DNA of 64,000 nucleotides, taken from positions 62,001-126,000 of the forward strand of contig NZ_NMUA01000013.1 of assembly GCF_002312805.1 (NCBI RefSeq), in the 5' to 3' direction. The DNA is from Sphingobium sp. D43FB. GTDB lineage: Bacteria; Pseudomonadota; Alphaproteobacteria; Sphingomonadales; Sphingomonadaceae. The notes under the pieces were generated by a model. It had not been told where the DNA came from, did not search any database, and saw nothing but the letters and a program-made list of their open reading frames with translations. Both the position numbers and the translations under genes were made by a program. Below, in pieces: positions 25,967 to 35,870 of this stretch. Every line of letters starts with the position of its first letter. Position 1 is the stretch's first letter.

Positions 25967-27253
25967 TCAATAGTTTGTCTTCATCGCGCGCATCATCCGC
26001 TGCCACCAGAGCGGAGTCCCCAGACGATGCACCGTCTGCGGCGACGGCGCCATCGTTCGGAGATCAACCGGGTTGGAAGCACCGTAAAGCGCCAGACCCG
26101 CCAAAGTTGCAAAGGCCGGGCCACTATGCGCTTCGGGCATGGCGGACAAGCCCCGTGGCCGCCCGATCCGCACGGCCCGGCCCAGCGCGCCCTGCGCATA
26201 ATCGGCAATGCCCTTCATTTCCGCGCCGCCACCGGTCAACACCACCTGCCGCCCGGTCGGCGTGTTGAACCCCATGCCCGCCAGCGCCGTGTTCACTTCG
26301 GCCATGATCTGGTTCAACCGTTCGCAAATGACGCCGACCAGCGCCGCACGGGTGATCTTGCCCCCCTCCGCATTCGGCCCGGCCGCCTGCCCCGCCGCCG
26401 CACTTTCGCCATGGGGCGCGGCAATCTCGATCATCTCGCGGAAATCGCGCGGATTCTGCATCGCCGAGCCGTAGAAGCATTTGATCCGCTCCGCCTGGCT
26501 GCGGCGAATGCCAAAGGCCGACGCGATATCGTCGGTAATGTCCGCCGCGCCGATCGGGATGCTGTGCAGCCCCACCAACATGCCACCCGCATAAAGCGAG
26601 ACATTGGTCACCCCCGCCCCGATTTCCACCAGCGCCACGCCCAGGTCGCGCTCCTCTTCGGACAGGCAGGCGAGGCCAGTGGCGATCGGCGCGGCGACGA
26701 TCGAATTGACGTTCAGATACGCCCCCCGCACACACAGGTCGAGATTGGCGAGCGGCGCGCCATCGGCCAGCACGACATGGATATCCACGCCCAGCAGGTC
26801 CGCATGCATCCCCAAGGGCTTCTTGACCGGCACCCGGCCATTGATGGTGAAGCAGGTCGGCTGGGCATGCAGCACGACCCGGCCATCGGGGTCGATGCCC
26901 TGCTGCCCCGTGGTCAGCAGATCATCGATATCCGCCTGCTCGATGCGATAGCCCGCCATGTCGCGTTCGACCGTGACGACATCGCTGACCAGGCTACCGC
27001 CCGAAAAGCTGACCCAGACATCCTCGATATTGGTGCCTGCAACCCGCTCGGCCTGCTCGATCGTCTCGCGTACCGCGAGTTCGGTGCGCTCCATGTCGGC
27101 GATGAAGCCGCGCCGCACGCCCCGGCTCTCGCGCTGGCCCGTGCCCAATATCGCCAGTTCGCCCGTATCGGTCCGCCCCGCGATCAAGGCGGAGACCTTC
27201 CACGACCCGATGTCGATCGCGGTGATCAGCTTTTCGACCTTGGGCTGCGCCAT
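25967..27253 (-). CDS. ftsA: Cell division protein FtsA
   Basis: 428 residues, actin/Hsp70 superfamily, membrane-tethering partner of FtsZ. Nucleotide-binding motifs are seen in TAIDIGSWKVSALIA (phosphate 1) and VLTGGGAEMKGI (adenosine). The SHS2-type 1C domain follows the first block. The C-terminal end (LGTPLWWQRMMRAMKTNY) is an amphipathic helix used for membrane anchoring. Starts five bases after the ftsQ stop. Confidence 0.95.
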   Translation of the reverse strand: MAQPKVEKLITAIDIGSWKVSALIAGRTDTGELAILGTGQRESRGVRRGFIADMERTELAVRETIEQAERVAGTNIEDVWVSFSGGSLVSDVVTVERDMAGYRIEQADIDDLLTTGQQGIDPDGRVVLHAQPTCFTINGRVPVKKPLGMHADLLGVDIHVVLADGAPLANLDLCVRGAYLNVNSIVAAPIATGLACLSEEERDLGVALVEIGAGVTNVSLYAGGMLVGLHSIPIGAADITDDIASAFGIRRSQAERIKCFYGSAMQNPRDFREMIEIAAPHGESAAAGQAAGPNAEGGKITRAALVGVICERLNQIMAEVNTALAGMGFNTPTGRQVVLTGGGAEMKGIADYAQGALGRAVRIGRPRGLSAMPEAHSGPAFATLAGLALYGASNPVDLRTMAPSPQTVHRLGTPLWWQRMMRAMKTNY

Positions 27254-27258
27254 GCGGT

Positions 27259-28203
27259 TTAGCCCTCTTCCTCCGCGGGCGCAGCGCTCGCGGTCTTGCC
27301 GTCGGTGGCCATCGGCTTGTCTTCGACCTTGCCCTGCGGCAGGCGCAGGACGAAACGATCGGGGTCACGCATGTCGAACTTGACGATTCCGCGCCCCAGC
27401 AGGCGGTTGACGCCATCCATGCGCGCGAAATTCACCAAAGCCGCCGCGCTCCCCTTGTCGCCTTCGGGCAGGGACAAGGTTTCGCCCGACTGGAACCGCA
27501 GATCCCAGCGGCGGTTTCCCACCCAGGTCGCCCCCGCCAGCATCGGCTTCAACGCGGGCGCATTGTCCATCAGCGCATTCAGCCCCGCCGTCTGCCGATT
27601 GGCGTCCGGTCCCACCACTAGCGGCAGGTCGGGCATCGCATTGGCCGACACAGGTTGCAGCACCACGCCCGTCACGTCGATCAGGTGCAGTCGCCCGCCA
27701 TGCTGCCACACCGCCACTGGATCGCGCTCGACGATGTCCACCACCAGCGTATCGGGCAGGCGGCGGGAAATGCGCGCATCCTTGATCCAGCCGAGTTTCA
27801 GCATCTCACTGCGCACCTTGGGCAGGTCGAGCGACAGCATCGAACGATCCACCTGTCCCAGCGCGATATTATAGACCGGCAGCTCGTCCATCCGCTCGAC
27901 GCCGCGCACCTCGACCTTGTCGACCTCGAACCCGGCGCGCGCGGCCAGCAAAGCCGCCTGCTTATGCGCCATGGCGGGCACGCCGAAGAACATCGCGACG
28001 CCGACCACGCCCGCGCCGAAAATGCCAACAATCGCCCAGCTCGCCATGCGTTGCAGCGTCGCTTCGCTGACCGGCAGCGCCTCGATCACTCGGTCCAGCG
28101 TCGATTTCCGCTTGAGCGTGCGGCCGCGCCGCCCCTTGGTCGCCGTATCGCGCGCGCTGCTCAATCGCGTGGAGCCGCCCCGTCGGATGCGTGTTTCAGC
28201 CAT
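27259..28203 (-). CDS. ftsQ: Cell division protein FtsQ
   Basis: 314 residues from the ATG at 28203. Basic cytoplasmic N-terminus, one membrane span (about residues 52-75), a POTRA-like domain (VDKVEVRGVERMDELPVY) and a beta domain with LGWIKDARISRRLPDTLVVDIVERDP, the FtsQ hallmark. It links FtsL/FtsB and the septal synthase in the periplasm. The start overlaps ddl by 8 bp and the tail is rich in Lys/Ala/Glu. Confidence 0.92.
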   Translation of the reverse strand: MAETRIRRGGSTRLSSARDTATKGRRGRTLKRKSTLDRVIEALPVSEATLQRMASWAIVGIFGAGVVGVAMFFGVPAMAHKQAALLAARAGFEVDKVEVRGVERMDELPVYNIALGQVDRSMLSLDLPKVRSEMLKLGWIKDARISRRLPDTLVVDIVERDPVAVWQHGGRLHLIDVTGVVLQPVSANAMPDLPLVVGPDANRQTAGLNALMDNAPALKPMLAGATWVGNRRWDLRFQSGETLSLPEGDKGSAAALVNFARMDGVNRLLGRGIVKFDMRDPDRFVLRLPQGKVEDKPMATDGKTASAAPAEEEG

Positions 28204-29146
28204 GTTCCGTCCCCCCGGCGCGCGACAGCGCTTGCTCGACAATAGTCTCTACCAACGTGGCATAGTCAATGCCCAGCTTCGCCGCCTGTTCGGGGACGAG
28301 GCTGAGCGGCGTCATGCCCGGCTGGGTGTTGACCTCCAGCAGATAGAGCCCCTCGATCCCCTGTTCGTCGTCCCAGCGAAAATCGGCGCGCGACGCCCCC
28401 TGGCAGCCCAGCAATTGATGCGCGCGCAGCGCGATCGCCTTGCACGCTTCGGTGATGTCGGGCGGAATATCGGCCGGGCAGACATGCTCCGTCATGCCAT
28501 CGGTATATTTGGCATCGAAATCGTAAAAGCCGCTCTTGGGGCGCAATTCCGTCACCAGCAGCGCTTCATCGCCCAGCACGGCCGTCGTCAGTTCGCGCCC
28601 GCGAATATAGGGTTCGGCCAGCAGTTCGGGGAAATCCTGCCACGGGCCGACACTGTCGCGACCGATGGGATCGCCATAATTGCCCTCGGACGTGACGATC
28701 GCCACGCCGACCGAACTGCCTTCATTGACCGGCTTCAACACATAGGGACGCGGCAACGGATCGCCCGCAAACAGGCTCTCGCTCGCCACGATCTTGCCGC
28801 CGGGCATGGGGATGCCATGCGGCACCAGCGCCTGCTTGGTCAGCTGCTTGTCGATCGCGATGACCGACGTCGCCAGCCCCGAATGAGTGTAGGTCAGGCC
28901 CATCAGGTCCATCATACCCTGCACCGTGCCATCTTCCCCCGGCACACCATGCAACGCGTTGAACACCACATCGGCCTTGGCCTCGGCGAGACGCGCCGCG
29001 ACGTCACGATCCATATCGATCCGCGTGACCCGATGCCCACGCGATTCCAGCGCCTTGGCAACGCCCTCCCCGCTCATGAGGGAAACAGGCCGCTCTGCCG
29101 ACCAGCCACCCATCAGGACGGCGACATGCCAGGGACCACGGGTCAT
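28196..29146 (-). CDS. ddl: D-alanine--D-alanine ligase
   Basis: 316 residues, ATP-grasp enzyme that makes D-Ala-D-Ala for the pentapeptide. Conserved parts include AVLMGGWSAERPVSLMSGEG at the N-terminus, PYVLKPVNEGSSVGV (ATP-binding) and GCQGASRADFRWDDEQ and LEVNTQPGMTPLSLVPEQA (metal ligands). The preceding gap to murB contains a REP element; it overlaps ftsQ by 8 bp. Confidence 0.95.
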   Translation of the reverse strand: MTRGPWHVAVLMGGWSAERPVSLMSGEGVAKALESRGHRVTRIDMDRDVAARLAEAKADVVFNALHGVPGEDGTVQGMMDLMGLTYTHSGLATSVIAIDKQLTKQALVPHGIPMPGGKIVASESLFAGDPLPRPYVLKPVNEGSSVGVAIVTSEGNYGDPIGRDSVGPWQDFPELLAEPYIRGRELTTAVLGDEALLVTELRPKSGFYDFDAKYTDGMTEHVCPADIPPDITEACKAIALRAHQLLGCQGASRADFRWDDEQGIEGLYLLEVNTQPGMTPLSLVPEQAAKLGIDYATLVETIVEQALSRAGGTEHG

Positions 29147-29157
29147 CGATCAATCTC

Positions 29158-29244
29158 CGTCATCCCAGCGAACGCTGGGATCTCTCTTTTCTGTCTGCGC
29201 GGCGCAAGAAGGCAGTGGGATCCCAGCGTTCGCTGGGATGACGG
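29158..29244. repeat. REP-type palindromic repeat (class B) between murB and ddl
   Basis: Inverted units CGTCATCCCAGCGAACGCTG and CAGCGTTCGCTGGGATGACG flank a short spacer. The element fills most of the 112-bp gap between murB and ddl. A related element lies in murD (34949-35031). Confidence 0.9.
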
Positions 29245-29258
29245 GAAGAGAATGCCGC

Positions 29259-30179
29259 TCACTTCACCATCCCCACCCGCTGAATTTCCCATTCCAGTTC
29301 CACGCCGCTCTTGTCCTTCACCCGCCGCCGCACTTCTTCGCCCAACGCTTCGATGTCCGCGCTGGTGGCGTCGCCCAGGTTGAGCAGAAAATTGGTGTGC
29401 TTCTCGCTCACCTGCGCGCCGCCCAGTTGCAGGCCGCGACAGCCCGCTTCATCCACCAGCGCCCAGGCTTTGTGCCCGTCGGGATTCTTGAAGGTCGATC
29501 CGCCGGTCTTGCTGCGCAATGGCTGGCTGGCTTCGCGCGCGGCGGCGATCCGGTCCATTTCCGCCTGGATCGCGGCCGGTTCACCGGGAACGCCGCGAAA
29601 GGTCGCGCTGACCACGACGGCCCCTTCCGGCAGGGTCGAGTGGCGATAGCTATAGCCCAGCTCATCCCTGGAAAGCGTGACCCGCTCGCCCGACCGCAGC
29701 ACCACGTCGCATGACACCAATATGTCGCACGTCTCGCGGCCATAAGCGCCGCCATTCATCCGCACGAACCCGCCGACCGTGCCGGGGATCGAACGCAGAA
29801 ATTCCAGCCCCGCTATCCCCTTGTCCCGCGCGGTCGAGGACACGAGGATGCCCGACGTCCCGCCGCCGCAGACCAGGGTGGTCGCGTCCAGCGCCTCGAC
29901 AGTCGCGAACGGCTTGCCCAGCCGCACCACCACACCCGGCACCCCGCCATCGCGTATGATCAGATTGGAACCAAGGCCGATCGCCATCACCGGCACCGCC
30001 GGATCGAGCGCGGACAGCAAATCGGACAAGTCCTGCGCATCCTTCGGCTCGAACAGCCATTGCGCCGCGCCGCCCGCCTTGAACCAGACAAGCGGGGCCA
30101 GCGGCGCATCGGGCTTTATCGTGCCACGGACAGCAGGAAGGGCCAGGCTCAACCGCGCACTCCCCACATATTCATCCAT
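29259..30179 (-). CDS. murB: UDP-N-acetylenolpyruvoylglucosamine reductase
   Basis: 306 residues. FAD-dependent reductase that makes UDP-MurNAc. Typical blocks: AIGLGSNLIIRDGGVPGVV (FAD binding), SIPGTVGGFVRMNGGAYG and GGSTFKNPDGHKAW, with the catalytic Ser in the GGSTFKNP block. Its start overlaps the 3' end of the upstream small gene by 31 bp, suggesting tight coupling. Confidence 0.95.
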   Translation of the reverse strand: MDEYVGSARLSLALPAVRGTIKPDAPLAPLVWFKAGGAAQWLFEPKDAQDLSDLLSALDPAVPVMAIGLGSNLIIRDGGVPGVVVRLGKPFATVEALDATTLVCGGGTSGILVSSTARDKGIAGLEFLRSIPGTVGGFVRMNGGAYGRETCDILVSCDVVLRSGERVTLSRDELGYSYRHSTLPEGAVVVSATFRGVPGEPAAIQAEMDRIAAAREASQPLRSKTGGSTFKNPDGHKAWALVDEAGCRGLQLGGAQVSEKHTNFLLNLGDATSADIEALGEEVRRRVKDKSGVELEWEIQRVGMVK

Positions 30180-30346
30180 TTTTTCATGGACTTAATGCCA
30201 GCCTCTTGCGCCTGAGTCGCGGTCACGCCGGCCTGTACGTTTTGCTGTGCGGCATCGATCATGTCGCGCGCGGCTTCGACGCCCTGCATCTGCACGTCGA
30301 TCATCCGCTTCTGCATTTCCAGGCCAACGGCGAACAGTTCGAACAT
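30149..30346 (-). CDS. 65-residue protein encoded between murC and murB
   Basis: A short frame ([17 protein letters not shown]...) starts with ATG that overlaps the murC stop as ATGA, and ends 31 bp inside murB on another frame. Predicted as mainly alpha-helical and amphipathic, rich in Met and Gln, with no membrane span or signal. Translational coupling on both sides and the absence of any gap argue for a real gene. No function is recognised. It may be a small structural partner or simply a conserved spacer; a survey of homologues would settle this. Confidence 0.55.
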   Translation of the reverse strand: MFELFAVGLEMQKRMIDVQMQGVEAARDMIDAAQQNVQAGVTATQAQEAGIKSMKKWMNMWGVRG

Positions 30347-31773
30347 CAGACCGCTTCCTTGACCTTGGCGGACACCGCCGCCGCAAGGCCTGCCGCCCAT
30401 TTGGTGATGTCGCCCGCGCCCAGGCAGACGATCATGTCATCCGGCTGGATATCGGCGGCGATCGCATCGATCAGTTCGTCCATATCTGCCACGGTCGAAG
30501 CATGGCGATGCCCCCGGCGCTTGAGCCCCGCGACCAGCGCGGCGCTGTCCACACCCTCGATCGGCTGCTCGCCAGCCGTATAGACCGGAGCCGCATAAAC
30601 CATGTCCGCATCGTTGAACGCTTGCTGGAAATCATCCATCAAATCGCGCAGTCGCGTGAAGCGATGCGGCTGGACGACGGCGATCACGCGCCCCTGCGCA
30701 CCTTCGCGCGCTGCTGCCAGCACGGCTTTGATCTCGACCGGATGGTGGCCATAATCGTCGATCACGATGGCACTGCCAGCCCCGACCGCAATCTCGCCGA
30801 CCTTGGTGAAGCGCCGCTTGACCCCGCCGAACTTGGCGAAGCCCGTCTGGATCGTCGCATCGTCGATCCCCATATGCAGCGCCACGCCGATCGCCGCCAT
30901 CGCGTTCAGCACATTATGGCGCCCCGGCATCGGCATTTCGATCCCCTCGATCTTCCGCGTAGATCCATCGCGCTCGCGCACCTGGATATCGAAGCGGTTG
31001 CCGCCGGGGAAGCTCACCACATTGTCGCCGCGAATATCGGCCTGCGCCGAAAAGCCATAGGTCACGATCCGCCGGTCCTGCACGCGCGGCAGGATCGCCT
31101 GTACTTCGGGATGGTCGAGGCACAGCAGCGCCGCGCCATAGAAAGGCACATTGCCGACAAATTCGACAAAGGCGTCCTTCACCCGGTCGAAATCGCCATA
31201 ATGGTCGAGATGTTCGGGGTCGATATTGGTGACGACGGCGATGGTGCCGTCCAGCCGCAGGAAGCTGCCGTCGCTCTCGTCGGCCTCCACCACCATCCAG
31301 TCGCTATTGCCCAGCCGCGCGTTGGAGCCATAGCTGTTGATGATGCCGCCATTGATGACCGTAGGGTCCACCCCGCCAGCATCGAGCAACGCCGCGACCA
31401 TCGACGTCGTCGTGGTCTTGCCATGCGTCCCCGCGACGGCAACGGTGGATTTGAGCCGCATCAACTCGGCCAGCATCTCCGCCCGCCGGATGACCGGCAC
31501 GCGCGTTTCCAGCGCCAGCTCGACCTCCGGGTTGCCGCGCTTGATCGCGGTGGACGTCACCACCACGGCGGCATCGCCCAGATTTTCCGCCTTATGGCCG
31601 ATCATCACACGAATGCCCTTGGCGCGCAGTCCTTCGACCACATAGCCTTCGGCCACGTCCGATCCCTGAACATCATAGCCCAGATTGTGCATCACCTCGG
31701 CAATGCCCGACATGCCGATGCCGCCAATGCCGATGAAATGGATCGTGCCGATGTCCGTGCCGACACCCTTCAT
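30346..31773 (-). CDS. murC: UDP-N-acetylmuramate--L-alanine ligase
   Basis: 475 residues from the ATG at 31773 (AAGGA nine bases upstream). ATP-dependent Mur ligase adding L-Ala to UDP-MurNAc. N-terminal [16 protein letters not shown]-loop [12 protein letters not shown] and the central [10 protein letters not shown] block are typical. The frame stays open upstream through a REP element, but this is not part of the gene. Confidence 0.95.
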   Translation of the reverse strand: MKGVGTDIGTIHFIGIGGIGMSGIAEVMHNLGYDVQGSDVAEGYVVEGLRAKGIRVMIGHKAENLGDAAVVVTSTAIKRGNPEVELALETRVPVIRRAEMLAELMRLKSTVAVAGTHGKTTTTSMVAALLDAGGVDPTVINGGIINSYGSNARLGNSDWMVVEADESDGSFLRLDGTIAVVTNIDPEHLDHYGDFDRVKDAFVEFVGNVPFYGAALLCLDHPEVQAILPRVQDRRIVTYGFSAQADIRGDNVVSFPGGNRFDIQVRERDGSTRKIEGIEMPMPGRHNVLNAMAAIGVALHMGIDDATIQTGFAKFGGVKRRFTKVGEIAVGAGSAIVIDDYGHHPVEIKAVLAAAREGAQGRVIAVVQPHRFTRLRDLMDDFQQAFNDADMVYAAPVYTAGEQPIEGVDSAALVAGLKRRGHRHASTVADMDELIDAIAADIQPDDMIVCLGAGDITKWAAGLAAAVSAKVKEAV

Positions 31774-31806
31774 GAGCGAGATTCCTTCAGGTTCATCATG
31801 TTGTGA

Positions 31807-31921
31807 TCCTCCCCTGGCAGGGGAGGTGGCAGGGCGTAGCCCTGACGGAGGGGTGTCACGCTCTCGATAGGGCGACACCCCTCCACCGGCTTCGCCGGTC
31901 CCCCTCCCCTTACAGGGGAGG
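31807..31921. repeat. REP-type palindromic repeat (class C) between murG and murC
   Basis: Starts TCCTCCCCTGGCAGGGGAGG and ends with the inverted CCTCCCCTTACAGGGGAGGA; an inner pair GGAGGGGTGTC/GACACCCCTCC is also inverted. It fills most of the 169-bp murG-murC gap. Confidence 0.9.
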
Positions 31922-31942
31922 ATGCATAGGCCGCGATCTGGC

Positions 31943-33109
31943 TCACGCCGGAACCCCCGCCAGATTCAGCGTCGTCGGCATCGGCCCAACTCGCACCGGA
32001 TCATTGACGATCGGCGCGTGGCCGATGCTTTCCAGCAGGTCCGCCATGTCGCGCGCGGCGTTGGGACGGCCGCAGCCCCATGCGCGCTTCGCAGCGTTCT
32101 GCAGCGCGCCCGGCTCCATCGCCATCTTCTGCATCTGCTTGGCCAGTTCGACGGCGGTAAAGCGCGCCTGCGTAATGGTGCGCGCGCCGCCTGCCTCGGT
32201 CATCTCGCGCGCATTGGCGGTCTGGTGATCGTCCATCGCACTCGGCAAGGGGATCAGGATCGCGGGCCGCCCGGCGCACGTCAGTTCCGCCAGCGTCGAA
32301 GCCCCCGCCCGCGCGATCACCAGATGCGCCCAGCCCAATTTCTCCGGCACATCGTTGAAATAGGTGGCGAGGTCGGCGGGGATTTCCATCTCCGCATAGG
32401 TTTTGCGCACGCGATCAATATCCTCGGCGCGGCATTGCTGCGTGACCTGCAACCGGCGGCGCAGCGCGACCGGCAGCATCGACAGGCCTTCGGGCACGAC
32501 GCTCGACAGGATGGACGCCCCCTGGCTGCCGCCGATCACCAGCACCCGGAACACGCTTTCCTCGGTCAGCGCCGGGAAATCCTCGTCGCGCAGGGCTTTC
32601 ACCTCCTCGCGCACCGGATTGCCGATCAGATGGACCTTCGCGTCATATTTGGACTTGAGCCGCTCGACCCCCGGATAGGCCGTCGCGATCGCATCGACCC
32701 GCCCGGCGAGCAGGCGGTTGACCCGGCCCAGCACCGCATTTTGTTCATGGATCGCGGTCGGAATGCCATCGGCCAGTGCCCCCAGCAAGGCGGGCATGGC
32801 GGGATAGCCGCCGAAGCCGACGACCGCGGTGGGCCGAAACGTCTCGTTCAACCGCCGCGACATGGCGCGCCCGGCGAGGATCGCCTTCAATGCCCCCGGC
32901 CAACTCGCCGGGTTCTTCGTCATGCGCCCCGCTGGCATGATATGCACTTGCGCCCGGTCGAAGATACCGGGGATCTTCGCGCCCCGCTCATCCGTGACCA
33001 ACGCGACATGATGGCCGCGCGCCATCAACTCTTCGGCCACCGCATGGGCGGGAATCATATGACCCCCCGTCCCGCCAGCGGCCAGGACGAAGTGACGGGA
33101 AATGCTCAT
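31943..33109 (-). CDS. murG: UDP-GlcNAc:lipid I GlcNAc transferase
   Basis: 388 residues from the ATG at 33109, whose A is shared with the ftsW stop (ATGA). GT-B glycosyltransferase that makes lipid II on the inner face of the membrane. The N-terminal [17 protein letters not shown] glycine loop, the second G loop [13 protein letters not shown] and the donor site [20 protein letters not shown] are all present. An upstream frame extension is not supported. Confidence 0.95.
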   Translation of the reverse strand: MSISRHFVLAAGGTGGHMIPAHAVAEELMARGHHVALVTDERGAKIPGIFDRAQVHIMPAGRMTKNPASWPGALKAILAGRAMSRRLNETFRPTAVVGFGGYPAMPALLGALADGIPTAIHEQNAVLGRVNRLLAGRVDAIATAYPGVERLKSKYDAKVHLIGNPVREEVKALRDEDFPALTEESVFRVLVIGGSQGASILSSVVPEGLSMLPVALRRRLQVTQQCRAEDIDRVRKTYAEMEIPADLATYFNDVPEKLGWAHLVIARAGASTLAELTCAGRPAILIPLPSAMDDHQTANAREMTEAGGARTITQARFTAVELAKQMQKMAMEPGALQNAAKRAWGCGRPNAARDMADLLESIGHAPIVNDPVRVGPMPTTLNLAGVPA

Positions 33110-34308
33110 CGACCACTCCATTTGACGACCGTATGCCGACCCATGAAGGGGTTGCGTCGCGTGAAGGCGAGCAACAGGCCGACGCCGATGCAAAGCGCGA
33201 GCATAGAGGAGCCGCCATAGCTGATAAAGGGCAGCGTCATGCCCTTGGACGGAAATATCTGCGCATTGACGCCCATATTGATGATCGCCTGCAATCCAAA
33301 CTGGGTGGTGAGGCCCGCGGCGGCCAAAATGGTGAACACATCTTCCTCGTCCAGCAGGCGCAGCAGCACCCGCACGATGATGGCGAGATAGACGCAGGCG
33401 ATGGCGATGCAGGCCAGCAGCCCGAACTCTTCGCCGATCACCGAGAAGATATAGTCGGTATGCGCTTCGGGCAGGCGGAATTTATGCTGGCCCCCGCCCG
33501 GCCCGACGCCGGTGAAGCCGCCATGGGTGATGGTGCGGAAGGCCAGGTCGGTCTGGTCGGGGCCCGCACTCTCGTCCACGCCGATGCCCAGAAAGTCGTT
33601 GAAGCGCTGGCGGCCATTTTCATAGAACATATAGACCGCGACCAACCCCGCGAGGCCTGCGCCGATCAGCGCGCCGATCGCCCGCATCGACACGCCCGAC
33701 AACAGCAGCAACACGCCCCAGCAGGCGCAGAAGATCACCGTCTGGCCGAAATCGGGCTGGCGCATCAGGACGAGCGCGATCAGCGCCGTGGTCACGCCGG
33801 TCAGCGGGATGACCGGCAAAGTCTGGTCCTTGCCGCGCAGCGACAGCAACCAGGCCAGCGTCACGACATAAGCGGGCTTGAGAAATTCTGACGGCTGGAA
33901 GCGGAAGCCGGGCAAGTCGATCCACCGCTTCGCCCCGTTCACCGTACTGCCAAGCAACGGCACCACCAGCAGCATCACGAAGAAGAACATAGCCATGAAG
34001 GTCGCCAGCCGCCGCGCCTGCGGCCGGGGCAGCATGGAAATGACCAGCATGATCGGCAGGCCAAGCAGCACGAAGAAGAGCTGGCGATAGAAATAGACGA
34101 GCGGATTGACCGCGATCTGCGCGGTCGACCGATCGATCGCGGCCACGGGCGAAGCAGCGGCGACCGCCACCAGCCCGATCGCCATCAGCGCGACGATCAG
34201 CGACAGGAGGACGCGATCGATCTCCCAGAACCAGATGGCAAGCGCGGTGCGTTCGCGCGGCACGGTGCGGGTGCGAAAACCCTTCACCAGGTCGCCAGCT
34301 CTAGACAT
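33106..34308 (-). CDS. ftsW: Septal SEDS glycosyltransferase FtsW
   Basis: 400 residues from the ATG at 34308 (GGAAGGG nine bases upstream; an ATG at 34332 is possible). About ten membrane spans. SEDS-family polymerase working with FtsI at the septum. Characteristic parts: NGAKRWIDLPGFRFQPSEFLKP, GVGPGGGQHKFRLPEAHTDYIFSVIGEEFG and the final LPFISYGGSSM. The stop overlaps murG. Confidence 0.95.
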   Translation of the reverse strand: MSRAGDLVKGFRTRTVPRERTALAIWFWEIDRVLLSLIVALMAIGLVAVAAASPVAAIDRSTAQIAVNPLVYFYRQLFFVLLGLPIMLVISMLPRPQARRLATFMAMFFFVMLLVVPLLGSTVNGAKRWIDLPGFRFQPSEFLKPAYVVTLAWLLSLRGKDQTLPVIPLTGVTTALIALVLMRQPDFGQTVIFCACWGVLLLLSGVSMRAIGALIGAGLAGLVAVYMFYENGRQRFNDFLGIGVDESAGPDQTDLAFRTITHGGFTGVGPGGGQHKFRLPEAHTDYIFSVIGEEFGLLACIAIACVYLAIIVRVLLRLLDEEDVFTILAAAGLTTQFGLQAIINMGVNAQIFPSKGMTLPFISYGGSSMLALCIGVGLLLAFTRRNPFMGRHTVVKWSGR

Positions 34309-34352
34309 GCGCGTCGTCCCTTCCCTGTTCATGCCCTGCCCCCCGATGCCGT

Positions 34353-35870
34353 CTAGTCGAGCGCCGCGACAGCGGCGACGAACGCATCGCCGCGCGCCTC
34401 GAAATCGCGAAACTGGTCGAAACTGGCACAGGCAGGCGAGAGCAATATCACGTCGCCGGGCTGAGCGATGCGCGCGGCGCGGCGGACGGCGGCGCTTAGC
34501 ATCTCGCTATCATCGACCGCCATAGAGGAGCGCAGCAGGTCAGCGAACATATGCCCCGCTTCGCCGATCGTATAGGCATGGGCGACATTGCCGAAATGGG
34601 GGACGCATTCGTCCAGATTGTCAGACTTGGCGACGCCGCCCAATATCCAGTGGATGCGGGGCTTGCCGTCCTTTGCGGGCCAGGCGGCGAGCGCGGGCGC
34701 GGTCGAGGCGGCGTTGGTCGCCTTGCTGTCGTTGACGTAAAGAACGCCGTTGCGCGTCGCCACCGCCTGCATCCGGTGGGGGAGGCTGGCGTAACTGACG
34801 AGGGCATTGGCCAACGTCGCGTCGTCAATGTCTAGCGCTTTGGCAACGGCGATGGCCACCGCCGCATTCTGCGCGTTGTGCGGGCCTTGCAAAGCGGGCC
34901 AGCCCAATTGAGTGTCGGGATCGATGTCTCTGACCCCAACCTCAATCACGTCATCCCAGCGAACGCTGGGATCTCTCTTTTCTTCTGGAGCCGAAGAAGA
35001 AGTGGGATTCCAGCCTGCGCTGGAATGACGGAGGTTTTCAGCAATCGCCCGGCTCGGTTCATCCTCGGTCGCGATCACCGCGACATGCCCCCCCGACTGC
35101 ATCGCGAACAGCCGCGCCTTGGACGCCACATAACCCTCGAAGCCGTTATAGCGGTCGAGATGATCCGGCGTGATGTTGAGTAGCACCGCGACATCGCAGT
35201 CGAGGCTATAGGTCAAGTCGATCTGATAGCTGGACAGTTCCAGCACATAGACGCCCACCCCCTGCAGGTTCGGCTCCAGCGGCGGCTGGCCCAACACCGG
35301 CAGGCCGATATTGCCGCCCATGGTGGCCGGATAGCCTGCCTGTTCGATGATATGGTGGATCAGCGCGGTCGTGGTCGACTTGCCGTTGGTGCCGGTGATG
35401 CCGACGACCTTGTGCGGCGGCAGCGTCGGGCGGGCGAGCGCGAACAGTTCGATGTCGCCGATGATCGGCACGCCCGCGATCTTCGCCCGCATGGCGATCG
35501 GATGCCGGTTGAGCGGCACGCCCGGCGACACGACGATGCCGTCGAAACCAGTGAGGTCGATCTCCATCGGATCGCCGATTTCCAAAATTCCGTTCGTTTC
35601 GAGCCCTTCGACTGCCTGCCAAGGCAGGCGCTCAGGATAAACTTCATCCCGTTGGGATGAAGTCGAGAAACCCTGCTCCGCGCGATCGTCTCTCGACTTC
35701 GCTCGAGACGAACGGCCAAGGGCTATCGCAGCCTCGCGCGCCGTCTCCTGACTATCCCACGCCACGACCCTCGCCCCGCTGGCCAGCAGCGTCTCGACCG
35801 TGGCAAGGCCGGACCGCGCCAGCCCCAGCACCGCATAGGTCTTGCCTGCAAAGACGTCCGAAACGATCAT
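34353..35870 (-). CDS. murD: UDP-MurNAc-L-Ala--D-Glu ligase with two in-frame REP insertions
   Basis: 505 residues, about 60-70 more than usual MurD. The P-loop [20 protein letters not shown] and GPHNAQN-type ligase motifs are intact and the frame is unbroken. The excess sits in two places: a segment of about 41 residues in the N-terminal domain after AIALG, and about 28 residues in the central domain after RAIAENL. Both are encoded by REP elements (35591-35714 and 34949-35031). The gene is essential in this pathway, so the insertions must be tolerated. The start overlaps mraY (ATGA). Confidence 0.95.
   Translation of the reverse strand: MIVSDVFAGKTYAVLGLARSGLATVETLLASGARVVAWDSQETAREAAIALGRSSRAKSRDDRAEQGFSTSSQRDEVYPERLPWQAVEGLETNGILEIGDPMEIDLTGFDGIVVSPGVPLNRHPIAMRAKIAGVPIIGDIELFALARPTLPPHKVVGITGTNGKSTTTALIHHIIEQAGYPATMGGNIGLPVLGQPPLEPNLQGVGVYVLELSSYQIDLTYSLDCDVAVLLNITPDHLDRYNGFEGYVASKARLFAMQSGGHVAVIATEDEPSRAIAENLRHSSAGWNPTSSSAPEEKRDPSVRWDDVIEVGVRDIDPDTQLGWPALQGPHNAQNAAVAIAVAKALDIDDATLANALVSYASLPHRMQAVATRNGVLYVNDSKATNAASTAPALAAWPAKDGKPRIHWILGGVAKSDNLDECVPHFGNVAHAYTIGEAGHMFADLLRSSMAVDDSEMLSAAVRRAARIAQPGDVILLSPACASFDQFRDFEARGDAFVAAVAALD
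34949..35031. repeat. REP-type palindromic repeat (class B) inside murD
   Basis: CGTCATCCCAGCGAACGCTG at one end and an inverted, slightly diverged copy (CAGCCTGCGCTGGAATGACG) at the other. Read in frame by murD as roughly 28 residues including [20 protein letters not shown]. Confidence 0.9.
35591..35714. repeat. REP-type palindromic repeat (class A variant) inside murD
   Basis: Begins CGTTCGTTTCGAGCCCTTCG and ends with CTTCGCTCGAGACGAACGG, inverted; an internal hairpin CTGCCTGCCAAGGCAGGC is nested. Read in frame by murD as about 41 residues ([20 protein letters not shown] and onward). Confidence 0.9.

Noticed and set aside
31774..31878. In-frame N-terminal extension of murC through a REP
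   Set aside because: Standard MurC begins at the ATG with a good ribosome-binding site; the extension is REP sequence with no conserved residues.
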